Source of the DNA: a bacterium 1xD8-48
Lineage (GTDB): Bacteria; Bacillota; Clostridia; Lachnospirales; Lachnospiraceae
Reading direction: 5' to 3'
DNA: 64,000 nucleotides
Assembly: GCA_009917455.1 (NCBI GenBank)
Contig: QZDS01000002.1
Coordinates: 1-64,000, forward strand
Positions 53,911-63,507 of the stretch are shown piece by piece; positions within the stretch are counted from its first letter, which is position 1, and every line of letters starts with the position of its first letter. Made by a program: the position numbers and the translations under genes. The notes under the pieces are model-generated. The model searched no databases. It had not been told where the DNA came from and saw only the letters and a list, made by a program, of their open reading frames with translations.

Positions 53911-54106
53911 AAAATATGTAGAAGAGCTTCAGGCAAAATCTGTTGCGGCACTGTCAGAGGATTTGGTGGCCGCAAAAAAGGAACTTTTCAATTTGAGATT
54001 CCAGAATGCAACTAACCAGCTTAATAATACCGCAAGAATTAAAGAAGTGAGAAAGAATATCGCAAGAATTCAGACAGTCATCACCCAGAAGCAGAAGGAA
54101 GCGTAA
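53900..54106 (+). CDS. rpmC: 50S ribosomal protein L29
   Basis: The 68-residue protein has two helices with [18 protein letters not shown] and [15 protein letters not shown], as in all L29. It lies at the tunnel exit beside L23. The ATG at 53900 is inside the end of rplP, with GGAAGGTGG upstream; earlier frames are shadows of rplP. Confidence 0.96.
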   Translation: MKTKKYVEELQAKSVAALSEDLVAAKKELFNLRFQNATNQLNNTARIKEVRKNIARIQTVITQKQKEA

Positions 54107-54184
54107 GGACGCGGTTTCCGGGGACGGATTTAAGGCGGAAAGCCGTTATGTTGCTGGATTGTCAAAGAAAGGAGACGAGACGTC

Positions 54185-54442
54185 GTGGAAGATAGAAATT
54201 TGAGGAAAACACGTACCGGTAAGGTGGTCAGTGATAAAATGGATAAGACAATTGTTGTCGCAATCGAAGAGCGTGTAAAGCATCCTCTTTACAAAAAGTT
54301 CGTAAAGAGAACATATAAGCTGAAAGCGCATGATGCGAACAATGACTGCAATATCGGTGACACGGTTAAAGTGATGGAGACAAGACCCTTATCCAAAGAG
54401 AAGAGATGGAGACTTGTGGAAATCATTGAGAGAGCAAAATAA
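54185..54442 (+). CDS. rpsQ: 30S ribosomal protein S17
   Basis: The 85-residue OB-fold protein has [20 protein letters not shown] and [18 protein letters not shown] and the conserved [17 protein letters not shown]. It binds 16S rRNA early in assembly. The start is a GTG at 54185, behind AAAGGAG. A 78-base gap separates it from rpmC. Confidence 0.96.
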   Translation: MEDRNLRKTRTGKVVSDKMDKTIVVAIEERVKHPLYKKFVKRTYKLKAHDANNDCNIGDTVKVMETRPLSKEKRWRLVEIIERAK

Positions 54443-54475
54443 GATTGTTCAAAATAATTCGGAAGGAGAATTAGC

Positions 54476-54844
54476 ATGATTCAACAGGAAAGCAGACTGA
54501 AGGTCGCTGACAATACAGGTGCGAAAGAAATTCTTTGCATCAGAGTTATGGGCGGTTCCACAAGAAGATATGCAAGTATCGGTGATGTGATTGTTGCTAC
54601 GGTTAAAGATGCAACACCAGGCGGCGTTGTAAAAAAAGGCGACGTGGTTAAAGCAGTAGTTGTCCGTACCGTTAAGGGCGCCCGCCGTAAAGATGGTTCT
54701 TATATTAAATTCGATGAGAATGCTGCCGTTATCATAAAAGATGATAAGACCCCCAGAGGAACGCGTATTTTTGGACCGGTGGCAAGAGAGCTTCGTGATA
54801 AACAGTTTATGAAAATTGTTTCTCTGGCTCCCGAAGTATTATAG
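54476..54844 (+). CDS. rplN: 50S ribosomal protein L14
   Basis: The 122-residue protein begins [20 protein letters not shown] and contains [16 protein letters not shown] and [20 protein letters not shown], the full L14 pattern. It contacts the 30S subunit and binds the RsfS silencing factor. GGAAGGAG precedes the ATG. Confidence 0.97.
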   Translation: MIQQESRLKVADNTGAKEILCIRVMGGSTRRYASIGDVIVATVKDATPGGVVKKGDVVKAVVVRTVKGARRKDGSYIKFDENAAVIIKDDKTPRGTRIFGPVARELRDKQFMKIVSLAPEVL

Positions 54845-54856
54845 GAGGTGCTTGGC

Positions 54857-55168
54857 ATGGCAACTTTAAAGATTAAAAAGGGCGATACCGTTCAGGTAAT
54901 TGCCGGCAAGGATAAAGGAACAGAGGGAAAAGTGGTTTCCGTTGATGCTAAGAAGCATAAAGTCGTTGTGGAAGGCGCAGGTATGATTACCAGGCATACA
55001 AAACCTTCAGCAGCGAACCAGAACGGTGGAATTATTCAAAAAGAAGCGCCTATTGATATTTCAAACGTGATGTATGTTCACAAGGGAAAACCTACAAGAG
55101 TAGGCTTCAAATTTGAGAACGACAAGAAGGTGCGTTTTGCAAAGTCAACGGGTGAAGTGATTGATTAA
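54857..55168 (+). CDS. rplX: 50S ribosomal protein L24
   Basis: The 103-residue KOW protein has KIKKGDTVQVIAGKDKGTEG, VEGAGMITRHTKPS and APIDISNVMYVHKGKPTRVG. It helps start 50S assembly. I chose the ATG at 54857, behind TAGGAGGTG, which overlaps the L14 stop region; an in-frame ATG three codons earlier is too close to the ribosome site. Confidence 0.96.
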   Translation: MATLKIKKGDTVQVIAGKDKGTEGKVVSVDAKKHKVVVEGAGMITRHTKPSAANQNGGIIQKEAPIDISNVMYVHKGKPTRVGFKFENDKKVRFAKSTGEVID

Positions 55169-55192
55169 TTCTTGGAAAGGAGAACCCAAAGC

Positions 55193-55732
55193 GTGAGCAG
55201 ACTTAAAACGATATATAATGAAGAAATCGTAGATGCTATGATTAAAAAGTTCGGATATAAGAATATTATGGAAGTGCCGAAGCTTGACAAGATTGTAATC
55301 AACATAGGCGTTGGCGAAGCAAAGGAAAATGCCAAGGTGCTGGAATCCGCAGTTAAGGACCTTGAGATTATTTCCGGTCAGAAGGCGGTAATTACAAAAG
55401 CGAAAAAGTCCATTGCAAACTTCAAAATCAGGGAAGGGATGTCCATCGGATGTAAGGTTACCCTGCGCGGGGAAAAGATGTATAATTTCCTTGACCGCCT
55501 GGTAAACCTGGCGCTCCCCCGTGTGCGCGACTTCCGCGGCGTGAATCCAAATTCCTTTGATGGCAGAGGAAACTACTCGCTGGGCATTAAGGAACAGCTC
55601 ATTTTCCCTGAAATCGAGTACGATAAGATTGATAAAGTAAGAGGAATGGATGTCATTTTTGTCACAACAGCGAAGACAGACGAAGAAGCACGTGAATTGT
55701 TAAGATTATTCAATATGCCATTTGCTAAGTAA
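55193..55732 (+). CDS. rplE: 50S ribosomal protein L5
   Basis: The start is a GTG at 55193, which gives 179 residues, the standard length, with [20 protein letters not shown] at the N-terminus. The chain has [35 protein letters not shown] and [20 protein letters not shown]. It binds 5S rRNA. AAAGGAG lies 10 bases before the GTG. Confidence 0.97.
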   Translation: MSRLKTIYNEEIVDAMIKKFGYKNIMEVPKLDKIVINIGVGEAKENAKVLESAVKDLEIISGQKAVITKAKKSIANFKIREGMSIGCKVTLRGEKMYNFLDRLVNLALPRVRDFRGVNPNSFDGRGNYSLGIKEQLIFPEIEYDKIDKVRGMDVIFVTTAKTDEEARELLRLFNMPFAK

Positions 55733-55746
55733 AAGGAGGTAAGTTC

Positions 55747-55932
55747 ATGGCTAAGACATCAATGAAGATTAAACAACAGCGTAAACCTAAATTTTCCACA
55801 AGGGCGTATACTCGCTGTAATATTTGTGGTCGTCCGCATGCTGTTCTTAGAAAATACGGTATCTGCAGAATTTGCTTCCGTGAATTAGCTTACAAGGGCC
55901 AGATTCCCGGCGTTAAGAAAGCCAGCTGGTAA
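55747..55932 (+). CDS. rpsZ: 30S ribosomal protein S14, zinc-binding type
   Basis: The 61-residue protein has the two zinc pairs CNIC and CRIC in [14 protein letters not shown]-like context (here [14 protein letters not shown]) and [18 protein letters not shown]. This is the short S14 type Z of Firmicutes. AAAGGAGG precedes the ATG. Confidence 0.96.
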   Translation: MAKTSMKIKQQRKPKFSTRAYTRCNICGRPHAVLRKYGICRICFRELAYKGQIPGVKKASW

Positions 55933-55934
55933 CA

Positions 55935-55981
55935 GCTTCGTGCAGGCACGAAGCCGTTTAGAAATTTGCTTTGCAAATTTC
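55935..55981 (+). repeat. Two adjacent perfect hairpins between rpsZ and rpsH
   Basis: GCTTCGTG (55935-55942) pairs with CACGAAGC (55947-55954) around CAGG. GAAATTTGC (55961-55969) pairs with GCAAATTTC (55973-55981) around TTT. They fill the 97-base gap between two spc-operon genes that are usually closer. No U run follows. Confidence 0.6.
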
Positions 55982-56029
55982 ATGTGGTAAAGGCCGAAGC
56001 GGCATTTATATATTTAAGGAGGAAAGAAA

Positions 56030-56431
56030 ATGACAATGAGCGACCCTATTGCAGATATGCTTACAAGAATCCGTAATGCAAATACTGCAAAACATGATAC
56101 AGTAGACGTTCCCTCTTCCAAAATGAAGCTGGCTATCGCTGAAATTCTTCTGGAAGAAGGCTATATAAAGAAATTTGACGTAATTGATGAAGGCAGCTTT
56201 AAGACTATCCGCATCGCGCTTAAGTACGGCGTGGACAGAAACGACAGGATTATCAGCGGCTTAAAGAGAATTTCCAAACCGGGACTTCGCGTGTACGCCG
56301 GCAAGGAAGAGCTTCCCAGGGTTCTTGGCGGACTTGGAATCGCAATCCTTTCCACCAACAAGGGAGTGATTACCGACAAGAAGGCAAGAGAGCTGCAGGT
56401 AGGCGGCGAGGTGCTTGCATACGTATGGTAA
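56030..56431 (+). CDS. rpsH: 30S ribosomal protein S8
   Basis: The 133-residue protein begins [20 protein letters not shown] and has [20 protein letters not shown] and the C-terminal [16 protein letters not shown]8 nucleates the 16S central domain and represses the spc operon in E. coli. GGAGGAAAG precedes the ATG; a second in-frame ATG two codons later is possible. A 123-base gap with a CGGG/CCCG hairpin follows. Confidence 0.97.
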   Translation: MTMSDPIADMLTRIRNANTAKHDTVDVPSSKMKLAIAEILLEEGYIKKFDVIDEGSFKTIRIALKYGVDRNDRIISGLKRISKPGLRVYAGKEELPRVLGGLGIAILSTNKGVITDKKARELQVGGEVLAYVW

Positions 56432-56554
56432 CGACGTCGGGCTTTACCCGGTCAGGGGAACCCGTGAAAGCATGAAAACCGCCCAGGCGCAGGGCAGATA
56501 CAGTTTTCAAAAATGAAGCAGATTGTTACAGCAAATATAACAGGAGGTACGGGC

Positions 56555-57097
56555 ATGTCACGTATAGGAAGAATGCCAATCGCGATTCCCGCGGGAGTTA
56601 CCGTGGAGGTTGCAGAAAATAATAAAGTGACTGTAAAAGGTCCTAAAGGAACACTGGAGAGAGTGCTCCCCGGTGAGATGGAAATCAAGGTTGAAGGAGC
56701 GGAGGTTACCGTTGCAAGACCGAATGATTTGAAGAAAATGAAATCTTTGCACGGCCTTACAAGAACACTTATCAACAACATGGTTATCGGTGTTACTGAA
56801 GGCTATCAGAAGAAACTTGAGGTTAACGGCGTTGGCTACAGGGCTGCAAAGTCAGGCAGCAAATTAACCTTATCCCTGGGATATTCACATCCGGTAGAAA
56901 TGGTTGACCCCGAAGGCGTTGAAACGACAGTGGAAGGTCAGAACGTTATTATCGTCAAGGGAATTGACAAAGAAAAAGTTGGCCAGTTTGCAGCTGAAAT
57001 CAGAGACAAGAGAAGACCTGAGCCTTATAAGGGCAAGGGCATCAAGTATGCTGATGAGGTAATCAGACGTAAAGTTGGTAAAACTGGTAAGAAATAG
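56555..57097 (+). CDS. rplF: 50S ribosomal protein L6
   Basis: The 180-residue protein begins [14 protein letters not shown] and has [27 protein letters not shown] and the C-terminal [19 protein letters not shown]. It lies near the GTPase-associated centre. I chose the ATG at 56555, behind AGGAGG; a longer frame is not supported. Confidence 0.97.
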   Translation: MSRIGRMPIAIPAGVTVEVAENNKVTVKGPKGTLERVLPGEMEIKVEGAEVTVARPNDLKKMKSLHGLTRTLINNMVIGVTEGYQKKLEVNGVGYRAAKSGSKLTLSLGYSHPVEMVDPEGVETTVEGQNVIIVKGIDKEKVGQFAAEIRDKRRPEPYKGKGIKYADEVIRRKVGKTGKK

Positions 57098-57114
57098 ATA
57101 AGGAGAGTGTAAAG

Positions 57115-57483
57115 ATGGTTAATAAAAAGTCAAGACAAGAAGTTCGTGTTAAAAAACACATGAGAATACGTAACCGTATTAGCGGTACAGCTGAAAGACC
57201 TCGTCTTGCAGTATATAGAAGTAATAATCATATGTATGCTCAAATTATTGATGATGTGGCTGGCAGCACTCTGGTTGCGGCCTGCACCCTTGAAAAAGAG
57301 GTGAAGGAGCAGCTTGAAAAGACTAATAACGTGGATGCGGCAGCTTATCTGGGAACGGTAATCGGCAAGAGAGCCATGGAAAAGGGTATCGAAACCGTGG
57401 TTTTTGACAGAGGCGGTTATTTATATCACGGAAAAATCGCAGCTTTAGCCGATGCGGCCAGAGAAGCCGGGCTGAAATTCTAG
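57115..57483 (+). CDS. rplR: 50S ribosomal protein L18
   Basis: The 122-residue protein has [29 protein letters not shown] and [20 protein letters not shown]. It brings 5S rRNA into the 50S subunit with L5. AAGGAG precedes the ATG, 17 bases after rplF. Confidence 0.97.
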   Translation: MVNKKSRQEVRVKKHMRIRNRISGTAERPRLAVYRSNNHMYAQIIDDVAGSTLVAACTLEKEVKEQLEKTNNVDAAAYLGTVIGKRAMEKGIETVVFDRGGYLYHGKIAALADAAREAGLKF

Positions 57484-57502
57484 GAAGGGAGAAACACAAC
57501 AC

Positions 57503-58012
57503 ATGAGACGTACAATCATCGATGTCAGCGGCATGGAATTAACTGAAAAAGTAGTTGCCATCAAGCGTGTAACCAAGGTTGTTAAGGGTGGACGTAATAT
57601 GCGTTTTACCGCTCTGGTGGTAGTTGGAGATATGAATGGCCATGTTGGCGCCGGCCTTGGAAAGGCAACGGAAATTCCCGAAGCAATCCGCAAGGGAAAA
57701 GAGGATGCAATCAAGCATCTTGTTGCTGTTGCAATTGACGAGCATAAGAGTATTACACATGATTTTACAGGCAGATTTGGTTCCGCTTCCGTTTTATTAA
57801 AGAAAGCACCCGAAGGTACAGGTATTATTGCCGGCGGTCCCGCGCGTATTGTCTGCGAGCTTGCCGGAATCAAGAATATCCGTACAAAATCGCTGGGCTC
57901 CAATAATAAGCAGAACGTAGTGCTTGCTACGATTGCAGGATTAAATGCGCTTAAGACGCCTGAAGAGGTGGCAAGAAAGCGCGGTAAATCTGTGGAAGAG
58001 ATAATGGCATAG
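57503..58012 (+). CDS. rpsE: 30S ribosomal protein S5
   Basis: The 169-residue protein has the double-stranded-RNA-binding-like N-domain ([39 protein letters not shown]) and the C-domain with [19 protein letters not shown]. It supports translational accuracy and the mRNA entry helicase. GGAAGGGAG precedes the ATG. Confidence 0.97.
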   Translation: MRRTIIDVSGMELTEKVVAIKRVTKVVKGGRNMRFTALVVVGDMNGHVGAGLGKATEIPEAIRKGKEDAIKHLVAVAIDEHKSITHDFTGRFGSASVLLKKAPEGTGIIAGGPARIVCELAGIKNIRTKSLGSNNKQNVVLATIAGLNALKTPEEVARKRGKSVEEIMA

Positions 58013-58023
58013 GAGGGAAGATA

Positions 58024-58218
58024 ATGGCAGAGCAAAAGAAGTTGAAAATCACATTGGTAAAATCTCCTATCGGGGCAGTTCCCAAGCACAGGGCTACCGT
58101 AGAAGCCATGGGACTTAGAAAGCTGAATAAGACAATCGTACTGCCTGACAATGCAGCTACAAGAGGTCAGATTCAGCAAATCAGACATTTAGTCAAGGTT
58201 GAAGAGGTTGAAGAATAA
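58024..58218 (+). CDS. rpmD: 50S ribosomal protein L30
   Basis: The 64-residue protein has [20 protein letters not shown] and the family's [12 protein letters not shown] and [10 protein letters not shown]. It is a small peripheral 50S protein. GGAGGGAAG precedes the ATG, 11 bases after rpsE. Confidence 0.96.
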   Translation: MAEQKKLKITLVKSPIGAVPKHRATVEAMGLRKLNKTIVLPDNAATRGQIQQIRHLVKVEEVEE

Positions 58219-58238
58219 AGGATAAGGAGGTGTCAGCA

Positions 58239-58685
58239 ATGGGTATTGAATTATCAAGCTTAAGCCCGGCAGAAGGGTCTACGCATCATGATTTTAGAAG
58301 GGGCCGCGGTCACGGTTCAGGAAACGGCAAGACTGCCGGCAAGGGACATAAGGGCCAGAAGGCACGTTCAGGAAGAACCAGGCCTGGCTTTGAAGGCGGT
58401 CAGATGCCGTTATACAGGAGAATTCCCAAGAAAGGATTCACCTGCCCGAATCATAAAGAAATTGTGGCAATTAATTTAGGGGTATTGAACGATAAGTTTG
58501 AAGATGGTGCAGTAGTTGATGTTAACGCATTAATTGAGTCCCGTGTTATTAAAAATCCTAAGGATGGCGTAAAAATCCTTGGAAACGGAGAAATTACCAA
58601 AAAGCTTACAGTAAAAGTAAATGCTTTCAGTGCATCCGCAAAAGAAAAAATTGAAGCTGTTGGTGGAACTGCAGAGGTGGTTTAA
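58239..58685 (+). CDS. rplO: 50S ribosomal protein L15
   Basis: The 148-residue protein has the Gly/Arg-rich start ([20 protein letters not shown]) and [13 protein letters not shown], with the folded C-domain [20 protein letters not shown] chose the ATG at 58239, behind AAGGAGG. The stop shares one base with the secY start, so the two are coupled. Confidence 0.97.
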   Translation: MGIELSSLSPAEGSTHHDFRRGRGHGSGNGKTAGKGHKGQKARSGRTRPGFEGGQMPLYRRIPKKGFTCPNHKEIVAINLGVLNDKFEDGAVVDVNALIESRVIKNPKDGVKILGNGEITKKLTVKVNAFSASAKEKIEAVGGTAEVV

Positions 58686-59998
58686 TGTTTACAACCCTAA
58701 AAAATGCATTTAAAATTAAAGAAATAAGAAAAAAATTATTATTTACGCTGGGAATGCTTGTTGTGATTCGTCTGGGGTCACAGCTCCCGGTTCCGGGCGT
58801 GGACAGACATTATTTTTCCAACTGGTTCGCACAGCAGACAGGGGATGCGTTTAATTTCTTTGACGCGTTTACAGGCGGTTCCTTTTTAAACATGTCGATT
58901 CTGGCATTGAACATTACGCCGTATATCACATCATCAATTATTATGCAGCTTCTGACGATTGCCATTCCAAAGCTTGAGGAAATGCAGAAAGAAGGGGAAG
59001 ACGGAAGAAAGAAGATTGCTTCCATCACCCGTTATGTGACGATAGCCCTGGCGCTGATTGAGTCAACTGCAATGGCGGTTACCTTTGGCAGAGGCGGGCT
59101 TTTAGAGAATTACAATTTTCTTAACGTAATTACAGTTATTGCAGCACTTACCGCAGGCAGCGCCTTTCTTATGTGGCTTGGTGAGAGAATCACGGAAAAC
59201 GGTGTTGGAAACGGTATTTCCATTGTCCTTGTAATTAACATTATTTCAAGGATTCCTCAGGATATCACACAGCTCTTTGAGCAGTTTGTATTTGGAAAAG
59301 CCATTGCGGTAGGAGCGGTTGCGGCGCTTATTATTCTGGCGATTATTCTGGCGATGGTGGTACTGGTTATCATCTTAAACGATGCCACACGTAAGATTCC
59401 CGTTCAGTATGCTAAAAAGGTTCAGGGGAGGAAAATGGTGGGAGGACAGACTTCCTCCATTCCCATGAAGGTGAATACCTCGGGCGTTATTCCGATTATC
59501 TTTGCATCTTCGCTGATGCAGCTTCCCGTAATCGTATGCGGTTTTGCCGGATATAAGGGAACCGGTTTCTGGGCTCATGTTTTAAGAGGTTTGAGCTCCA
59601 GCAACTGGTGCAATCCCAGGGAGCCTGTCTACTCGATTGGGCTGGTGGTATATATCGCTCTGGTTATATTCTTTGCATATTTTTATACCTCCATTACTTT
59701 TAACCCGATTGAGATTGCGGAGAACATGAAAAAACAGGGTGGATTTATTCCGGGTATCAGACCCGGCCGTCCCACCAGCGAGTATCTGACAAAGATTCTT
59801 AACTATATTGTATTCATTGGAGCCGTTGGCCTTACCATAGTGTGCGTAATTCCTTTTGTTTTCAACGGAGTGTTCGGCGCGCAGGTATCCTTTGGCGGAA
59901 CCAGCCTTATCATTATTGTCAGCGTGGTTCTCGAGACGATTAAGCAGATTGAGTCACAGATGCTGGTGCGCAACTATAAAGGATTTTTGAACGATTAA
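58685..59998 (+). CDS. secY: Protein translocase subunit SecY
   Basis: The 437-residue protein has ten membrane helices, GSQLPVPGVD near the N-terminus, SFLNMSILALNITPYITSSI (plug and TM2 region) and the cytoplasmic QGGFIPGIRPGRPTSEYL. It is the channel of the Sec translocase and is needed for all the secreted and lipoproteins noted above. It overlaps rplO by one base. Confidence 0.97.
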   Translation: MFTTLKNAFKIKEIRKKLLFTLGMLVVIRLGSQLPVPGVDRHYFSNWFAQQTGDAFNFFDAFTGGSFLNMSILALNITPYITSSIIMQLLTIAIPKLEEMQKEGEDGRKKIASITRYVTIALALIESTAMAVTFGRGGLLENYNFLNVITVIAALTAGSAFLMWLGERITENGVGNGISIVLVINIISRIPQDITQLFEQFVFGKAIAVGAVAALIILAIILAMVVLVIILNDATRKIPVQYAKKVQGRKMVGGQTSSIPMKVNTSGVIPIIFASSLMQLPVIVCGFAGYKGTGFWAHVLRGLSSSNWCNPREPVYSIGLVVYIALVIFFAYFYTSITFNPIEIAENMKKQGGFIPGIRPGRPTSEYLTKILNYIVFIGAVGLTIVCVIPFVFNGVFGAQVSFGGTSLIIIVSVVLETIKQIESQMLVRNYKGFLND

Positions 59999-60093
59999 GA
60001 CTTTGGCAAGGCTGTAGCCTGTAAATACTTTCCGCAAGGCGGATGCATATAAGATACAGTGAGCATGCGCTTTTCCGGTGAGGGGAACAGATG

Positions 60094-60114
60094 CCCCGCA
60101 GTTTGGCTGCGGGG
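60094..60114 (+). other. Stem-loop between secY and adk
   Basis: CCCCGCAG (60094-60101) pairs with CTGCGGGG (60107-60114) around TTTGG in the 157-base gap. Only TATTT follows, so it is a weak terminator or attenuator that may set the lower output of adk and map. Confidence 0.5.
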
Positions 60115-60155
60115 TATTTGGTTAACAGGGAAGCGGCGCAGAAATGAGGGAAAAA

Positions 60156-60800
60156 GTGAAAATAATTATGTTAGGTGCGCCTGGCGCCGGAAAAGGCACG
60201 CAGGCAAAAATGATTTCGGAAAAATATAATATTCCTCATATATCCACAGGCGATATTTTCCGGTTCAATATTAAAAACGGAACCGAACTGGGAATGGAAG
60301 CAAAAAAATACATGGACCAGGGACTCCTTGTGCCGGACGAACTGACCGTGAAGATTCTTCTTGACAGAGTTGCAAAGGATGACTGCAAAGGCGGATATGT
60401 CCTGGACGGCTTTCCAAGAAACATCCCGCAGGCTCAGGTTTTAGATAATGCGCTGGGTGAGATTGACGATAAAATTGATTTCGCCATTGACGTTGACGTT
60501 CCGGATGAAAATATCATAAAGAGGATGAGCGGGAGACGCGCCTGCATCAACTGCGGAGCTACCTATCATATGGAAAATATTCCTCCGAAGAAAGAAGGAA
60601 TTTGCGACGACTGCGGAGCGGAGATTGTTTTGCGGGATGATGACAGACCGGAAACCGTGGGCAAACGGCTGGATGTGTATCATGAGCAGACGCAGCCCCT
60701 TATTGACTTCTATCAGGCCAAAGGGATTTTAAGGACAGTGGACGGAACCATTGACATGAAGAATGTGTTTGCGGCAATCTGTGATATTCTTGACAGGTAA
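60156..60800 (+). CDS. adk: Adenylate kinase
   Basis: The 214-residue protein has the P-loop GAPGAGKGTQAK, DGFPRNIPQA and a zinc-type LID with CINC and CDDC. It interconverts AMP, ADP and ATP. I chose the GTG at 60156, with GAGGG 5 bases upstream, which gives the standard KIIMLGAPG start; an ATG at 60144 would add four residues. Confidence 0.95.
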   Translation: MKIIMLGAPGAGKGTQAKMISEKYNIPHISTGDIFRFNIKNGTELGMEAKKYMDQGLLVPDELTVKILLDRVAKDDCKGGYVLDGFPRNIPQAQVLDNALGEIDDKIDFAIDVDVPDENIIKRMSGRRACINCGATYHMENIPPKKEGICDDCGAEIVLRDDDRPETVGKRLDVYHEQTQPLIDFYQAKGILRTVDGTIDMKNVFAAICDILDR

Positions 60801-60829
60801 CTGTTACAGGAAAGGCAGGGAGCTTTGAA

Positions 60830-61594
60830 ATGGCGGTAACGGTTAAATCAAAACGGGAAATAACGTTGATGCGCGAAGCCGGCAGGATTCTGGCGGAGGT
60901 TCATTCAAGGCTGGGAAAGGCCATAGAGCCTGGAATGTCCACCCTGGATATCGATACTCTCGGGGAAGCGATGATTCGCAGCTACGGATGTGTGCCGAAT
61001 TTTTTAAATTATAATGATTATCCGGCTTCCATATGCGTTTCCGTAAACGATGAGGTAGTACATGGAATTCCTTCTGCAAAGAGGATTTTGAAGGAAGGGG
61101 ATATCGTAAGTCTGGATGCCGGTCTTATTTATGAAGGATATCATTCCGACGCTGCCCGCACATATCCGGTAGGCAGAATAAGCAAGGCGGCGGCGGAATT
61201 GATTAGGGTGACAAGGCAGAGCTTTTTTGAGGGAATAAGATATGCCCTGGCCGGCAATTATCTTTACAGCATTTCCAATGCAATTGACTCCTGCTGCAGG
61301 GGATACGGTTATGGAGTGGTGAGGGATCTGGTAGGCCATGGTATTGGAACCAGCCTCCACGAAGAGCCGCAGATACCCAATTTCCGGCAATGGCGCAGAG
61401 GAATCCGGCTGCGGCCGGGGATGACTCTTGCCATAGAGCCTATGGTAAATATGGGAAGCTATAAGGTTGAATGGCTTGAGGACGGCTGGACGGTGGTTAC
61501 ATGCGACGGCTCTCTCTCTGCACATTATGAAAACACAGTACTGATAACGGACGGAAAGCCGGAGATTCTTACACTTTTGCCGGGCAGGGCATGA
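60830..61594 (+). CDS. map: Methionine aminopeptidase type I
   Basis: The 254-residue pita-bread protein has the metal ligands in SLDAGLIYEGYHSDAARTY (two Asp), GHGIGTSLHEEP (His), LAIEPMVN (Glu) and HYENTVLIT (Glu). It removes the N-terminal Met from nascent proteins. It follows adk by 29 bases, as is usual in this cluster. Confidence 0.95.
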   Translation: MAVTVKSKREITLMREAGRILAEVHSRLGKAIEPGMSTLDIDTLGEAMIRSYGCVPNFLNYNDYPASICVSVNDEVVHGIPSAKRILKEGDIVSLDAGLIYEGYHSDAARTYPVGRISKAAAELIRVTRQSFFEGIRYALAGNYLYSISNAIDSCCRGYGYGVVRDLVGHGIGTSLHEEPQIPNFRQWRRGIRLRPGMTLAIEPMVNMGSYKVEWLEDGWTVVTCDGSLSAHYENTVLITDGKPEILTLLPGRA

Positions 61595-61667
61595 GGATTA
61601 AAAAATCTGCGGAAGTTGAAATCCGATAGCTACGCCGCCCACGGCGGTATGATGGAAGGTGCAGATT

Positions 61668-61940
61668 ATGACAGGATTGTTTGCCATATCCAGGGCGGGA
61701 CATGACAAAGGGCAGATGTATATTGTAATAAAGGAAGACGGGGATTTTGCATATCTTTCAGACGGTAAAACCAGAAAGCTGGAAAACCCTAAGAAAAAGA
61801 ACAGGAAGCATCTTCAAATAGTAAAAACAGACACGGATAAAGTCCTTCTGGAAAAGATCAGGAACGGACAGATTATATATAATGAAGAAATAAAACGCGC
61901 TGTAAAATTAAGGACAGGAGGTTGCAATGTCAAAGGCTGA
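61668..61940 (+). CDS. KOW-domain RNA-binding protein (L14e-like)
   Basis: The 90-residue protein begins [19 protein letters not shown], a KOW motif like that of archaeal/eukaryotic L14e/L27e, followed by [19 protein letters not shown]. Clostridia commonly carry it between map and infA. Its function is unknown; binding to rRNA or the ribosome is likely. I chose the ATG at 61668, 8 bases after GGAAGG. It overlaps infA by 14 bases. Confidence 0.85.
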   Translation: MTGLFAISRAGHDKGQMYIVIKEDGDFAYLSDGKTRKLENPKKKNRKHLQIVKTDTDKVLLEKIRNGQIIYNEEIKRAVKLRTGGCNVKG

Positions 61941-62145
61941 TGTGATTGAAATTGAAGGAACTGTGGTGGAGAAGCTCCCCAATACCATGTTTCAGGTAGA
62001 ACTGGAAAACGGACACAGGGTGCTGGCACATATTAGCGGAAAATTAAGACAGAATTTTATCCGTATTCTCCCCGGCGACAAGGTTACCTTGGAGCTTTCG
62101 CCCTATGATTTGAGCAAGGGAAGAATTATCTGGAGAGATAAATAA
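61927..62145 (+). CDS. infA: Translation initiation factor IF-1
   Basis: The 72-residue OB-fold protein has [40 protein letters not shown] and [10 protein letters not shown]. It occupies the A site of the 30S subunit during initiation. The start lies inside the end of the KOW gene, behind ACAGGAGG. Confidence 0.97.
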   Translation: MSKADVIEIEGTVVEKLPNTMFQVELENGHRVLAHISGKLRQNFIRILPGDKVTLELSPYDLSKGRIIWRDK

Positions 62146-62150
62146 TTTTC

Positions 62151-62179
62151 TTGCAATAAACGTTATTTCATGCTATAAT
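62151..62179 (+). promoter_or_regulatory. Internal promoter before rpmJ
   Basis: TTGCAA (62151-62156), a 17-base spacer and TATAAT (62174-62179) give an excellent promoter in the 66-base gap after infA. It would drive rpmJ-rpsM-rpsK-rpsD separately from the upstream cluster. Confidence 0.8.
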
Positions 62180-62211
62180 GAAAAACGGTCTTTTTTGAAA
62201 GGAGGTTTAAC

Positions 62212-62325
62212 ATGAAAGTTAGATCATCAGTAAAACCGATTTGCGAAAAGTGCAAAATTATTAAAAGAAAAGGACGTATCAGAGTAATCTGTGAGAATCC
62301 CAAGCACAAACAGAGACAAGGATAA
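62212..62325 (+). CDS. rpmJ: 50S ribosomal protein L36
   Basis: The 37-residue protein begins [18 protein letters not shown] and has the C-C-C-H zinc site (Cys11, Cys14, Cys27, His32) of the zinc-type L36. It is too short for most automatic lists but is complete, with GAAAGGAGG at 9 bases before the ATG. Confidence 0.96.
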   Translation: MKVRSSVKPICEKCKIIKRKGRIRVICENPKHKQRQG

Positions 62326-62561
62326 TCCACTGCAAATTGCCTGAGGGCATAGTCTGGCGGAACTGCCGCCGGACAGAATAAAGCAGGAGGTTCTTGTCCA
62401 ATTGTGTTTAGCCAATATAATTGTATGAAAGAGCCTTAGTGATTACTTCTTGGTTCGTGAAGAATTTCGCGTAAAATCGGAAAATCCGATTGGGCACAAA
62501 CTGCCCCAATCAATTAGTATCGACGCATAAAAATGCGTAAAAGAAAATGGAGGAAACGTAA
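62326..62561 (+). promoter_or_regulatory. Leader of the rpsM-rpsK-rpsD genes with mutually exclusive hairpins
   Basis: Hairpin A (AATCGGA 62475-62481 with TCCGATT 62485-62491) and hairpin B (GATTGGG 62488-62494 with CCCAATC 62505-62511) share GATT and cannot form together. A third hairpin, ACGCAT (62523-62528) with ATGCGT (62533-62538), stands 10 bases before the GGAGGA site of rpsM. The position matches the S4-regulated alpha-operon leader of E. coli, and rpsD lies downstream. Confidence 0.5.
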
Positions 62562-62930
62562 ATGGCTCGTATTGCAGGTGTTGATTTACCGAGAGAAAAA
62601 CGTGTGGAAATTGGGCTTACCTATGTTTACGGGATTGGAAGAACCAGTTCCAACAAAATCCTGGAAAAGGCAAAGGTTAATCCCGATACCCGTGTCAGAG
62701 AGCTGACAGATGATGAAGTTAAGCGAATCAGCGAGGTTATTGAGGCTGATTACATGGTGGAAGGCGACCTTCGGAGAGAAGTTGCCATGAACATCAAGAG
62801 ACTTCAGGAAATCGGATGTTACAGAGGAATCCGGCACAGGAAGGGTCTGCCTGTACGTGGACAGAACACAAAGACAAACGCAAGAACAAGAAAAGGTCCC
62901 AAGCGTACTGTTGCTAACAAGAAGAAATAG
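62562..62930 (+). CDS. rpsM: 30S ribosomal protein S13
   Basis: The 122-residue protein has [35 protein letters not shown] and the basic tail [20 protein letters not shown]. It forms bridges to the 50S subunit and contacts P-site tRNA. GGAGGA precedes the ATG. Confidence 0.97.
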   Translation: MARIAGVDLPREKRVEIGLTYVYGIGRTSSNKILEKAKVNPDTRVRELTDDEVKRISEVIEADYMVEGDLRREVAMNIKRLQEIGCYRGIRHRKGLPVRGQNTKTNARTRKGPKRTVANKKK

Positions 62931-62987
62931 TCCGGGACAAAGTGCAGAAAACAATTCATTAAGTTTAAAGAAAGTAGGTTAGTTTAA

Positions 62988-63386
62988 ATGGCAGCAAAAA
63001 AAGTTACGAAAAAAGTGACAAAAAGACGTGTCAAGAAAAACGTTGAACGTGGACAGGCACATATCCAGTCTTCATTTAACAACACAATTGTTACATTGAC
63101 AGACACAGAAGGAAACGCCTTAAGCTGGGCAAGTGCCGGTGGTCTTGGTTTTAGAGGTTCAAGGAAATCTACTCCCTATGCAGCGCAGATGGCAGCGGAA
63201 TCAGCAGCTAAAGCGGCTATGGTACATGGTTTAAAGACAGTTGACGTTATGGTTAAGGGCCCCGGTTCAGGACGTGAAGCGGCAATCCGTGCTCTTTCCG
63301 CGTGCGGACTGGAAGTGACCAGTATCAGGGATGTGACGCCTGTTCCTCATAACGGATGCCGTCCGCCGAAGCGCCGCCGCGTATAG
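62988..63386 (+). CDS. rpsK: 30S ribosomal protein S11
   Basis: The 132-residue protein has the basic N-terminus [20 protein letters not shown] and the core [40 protein letters not shown] and [11 protein letters not shown]. It shapes the mRNA exit platform. The ribosome site is weak (AAAGTAGG). A 121-base gap with a GGAAAGAAA/TTTCTTTCC hairpin (63453-63480) follows. Confidence 0.97.
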   Translation: MAAKKVTKKVTKRRVKKNVERGQAHIQSSFNNTIVTLTDTEGNALSWASAGGLGFRGSRKSTPYAAQMAAESAAKAAMVHGLKTVDVMVKGPGSGREAAIRALSACGLEVTSIRDVTPVPHNGCRPPKRRRV

Positions 63387-63507
63387 TCGCGAAATATCAA
63401 AGCAATATTAACAGTTGGAGGAAGGCGCAACGCGCTGTAAACAATATCACGGGGAAAGAAAAATGTGTTGCTTTCTTTCCTGTCCGGTCATTATGGAGGT
63501 AAAAATA

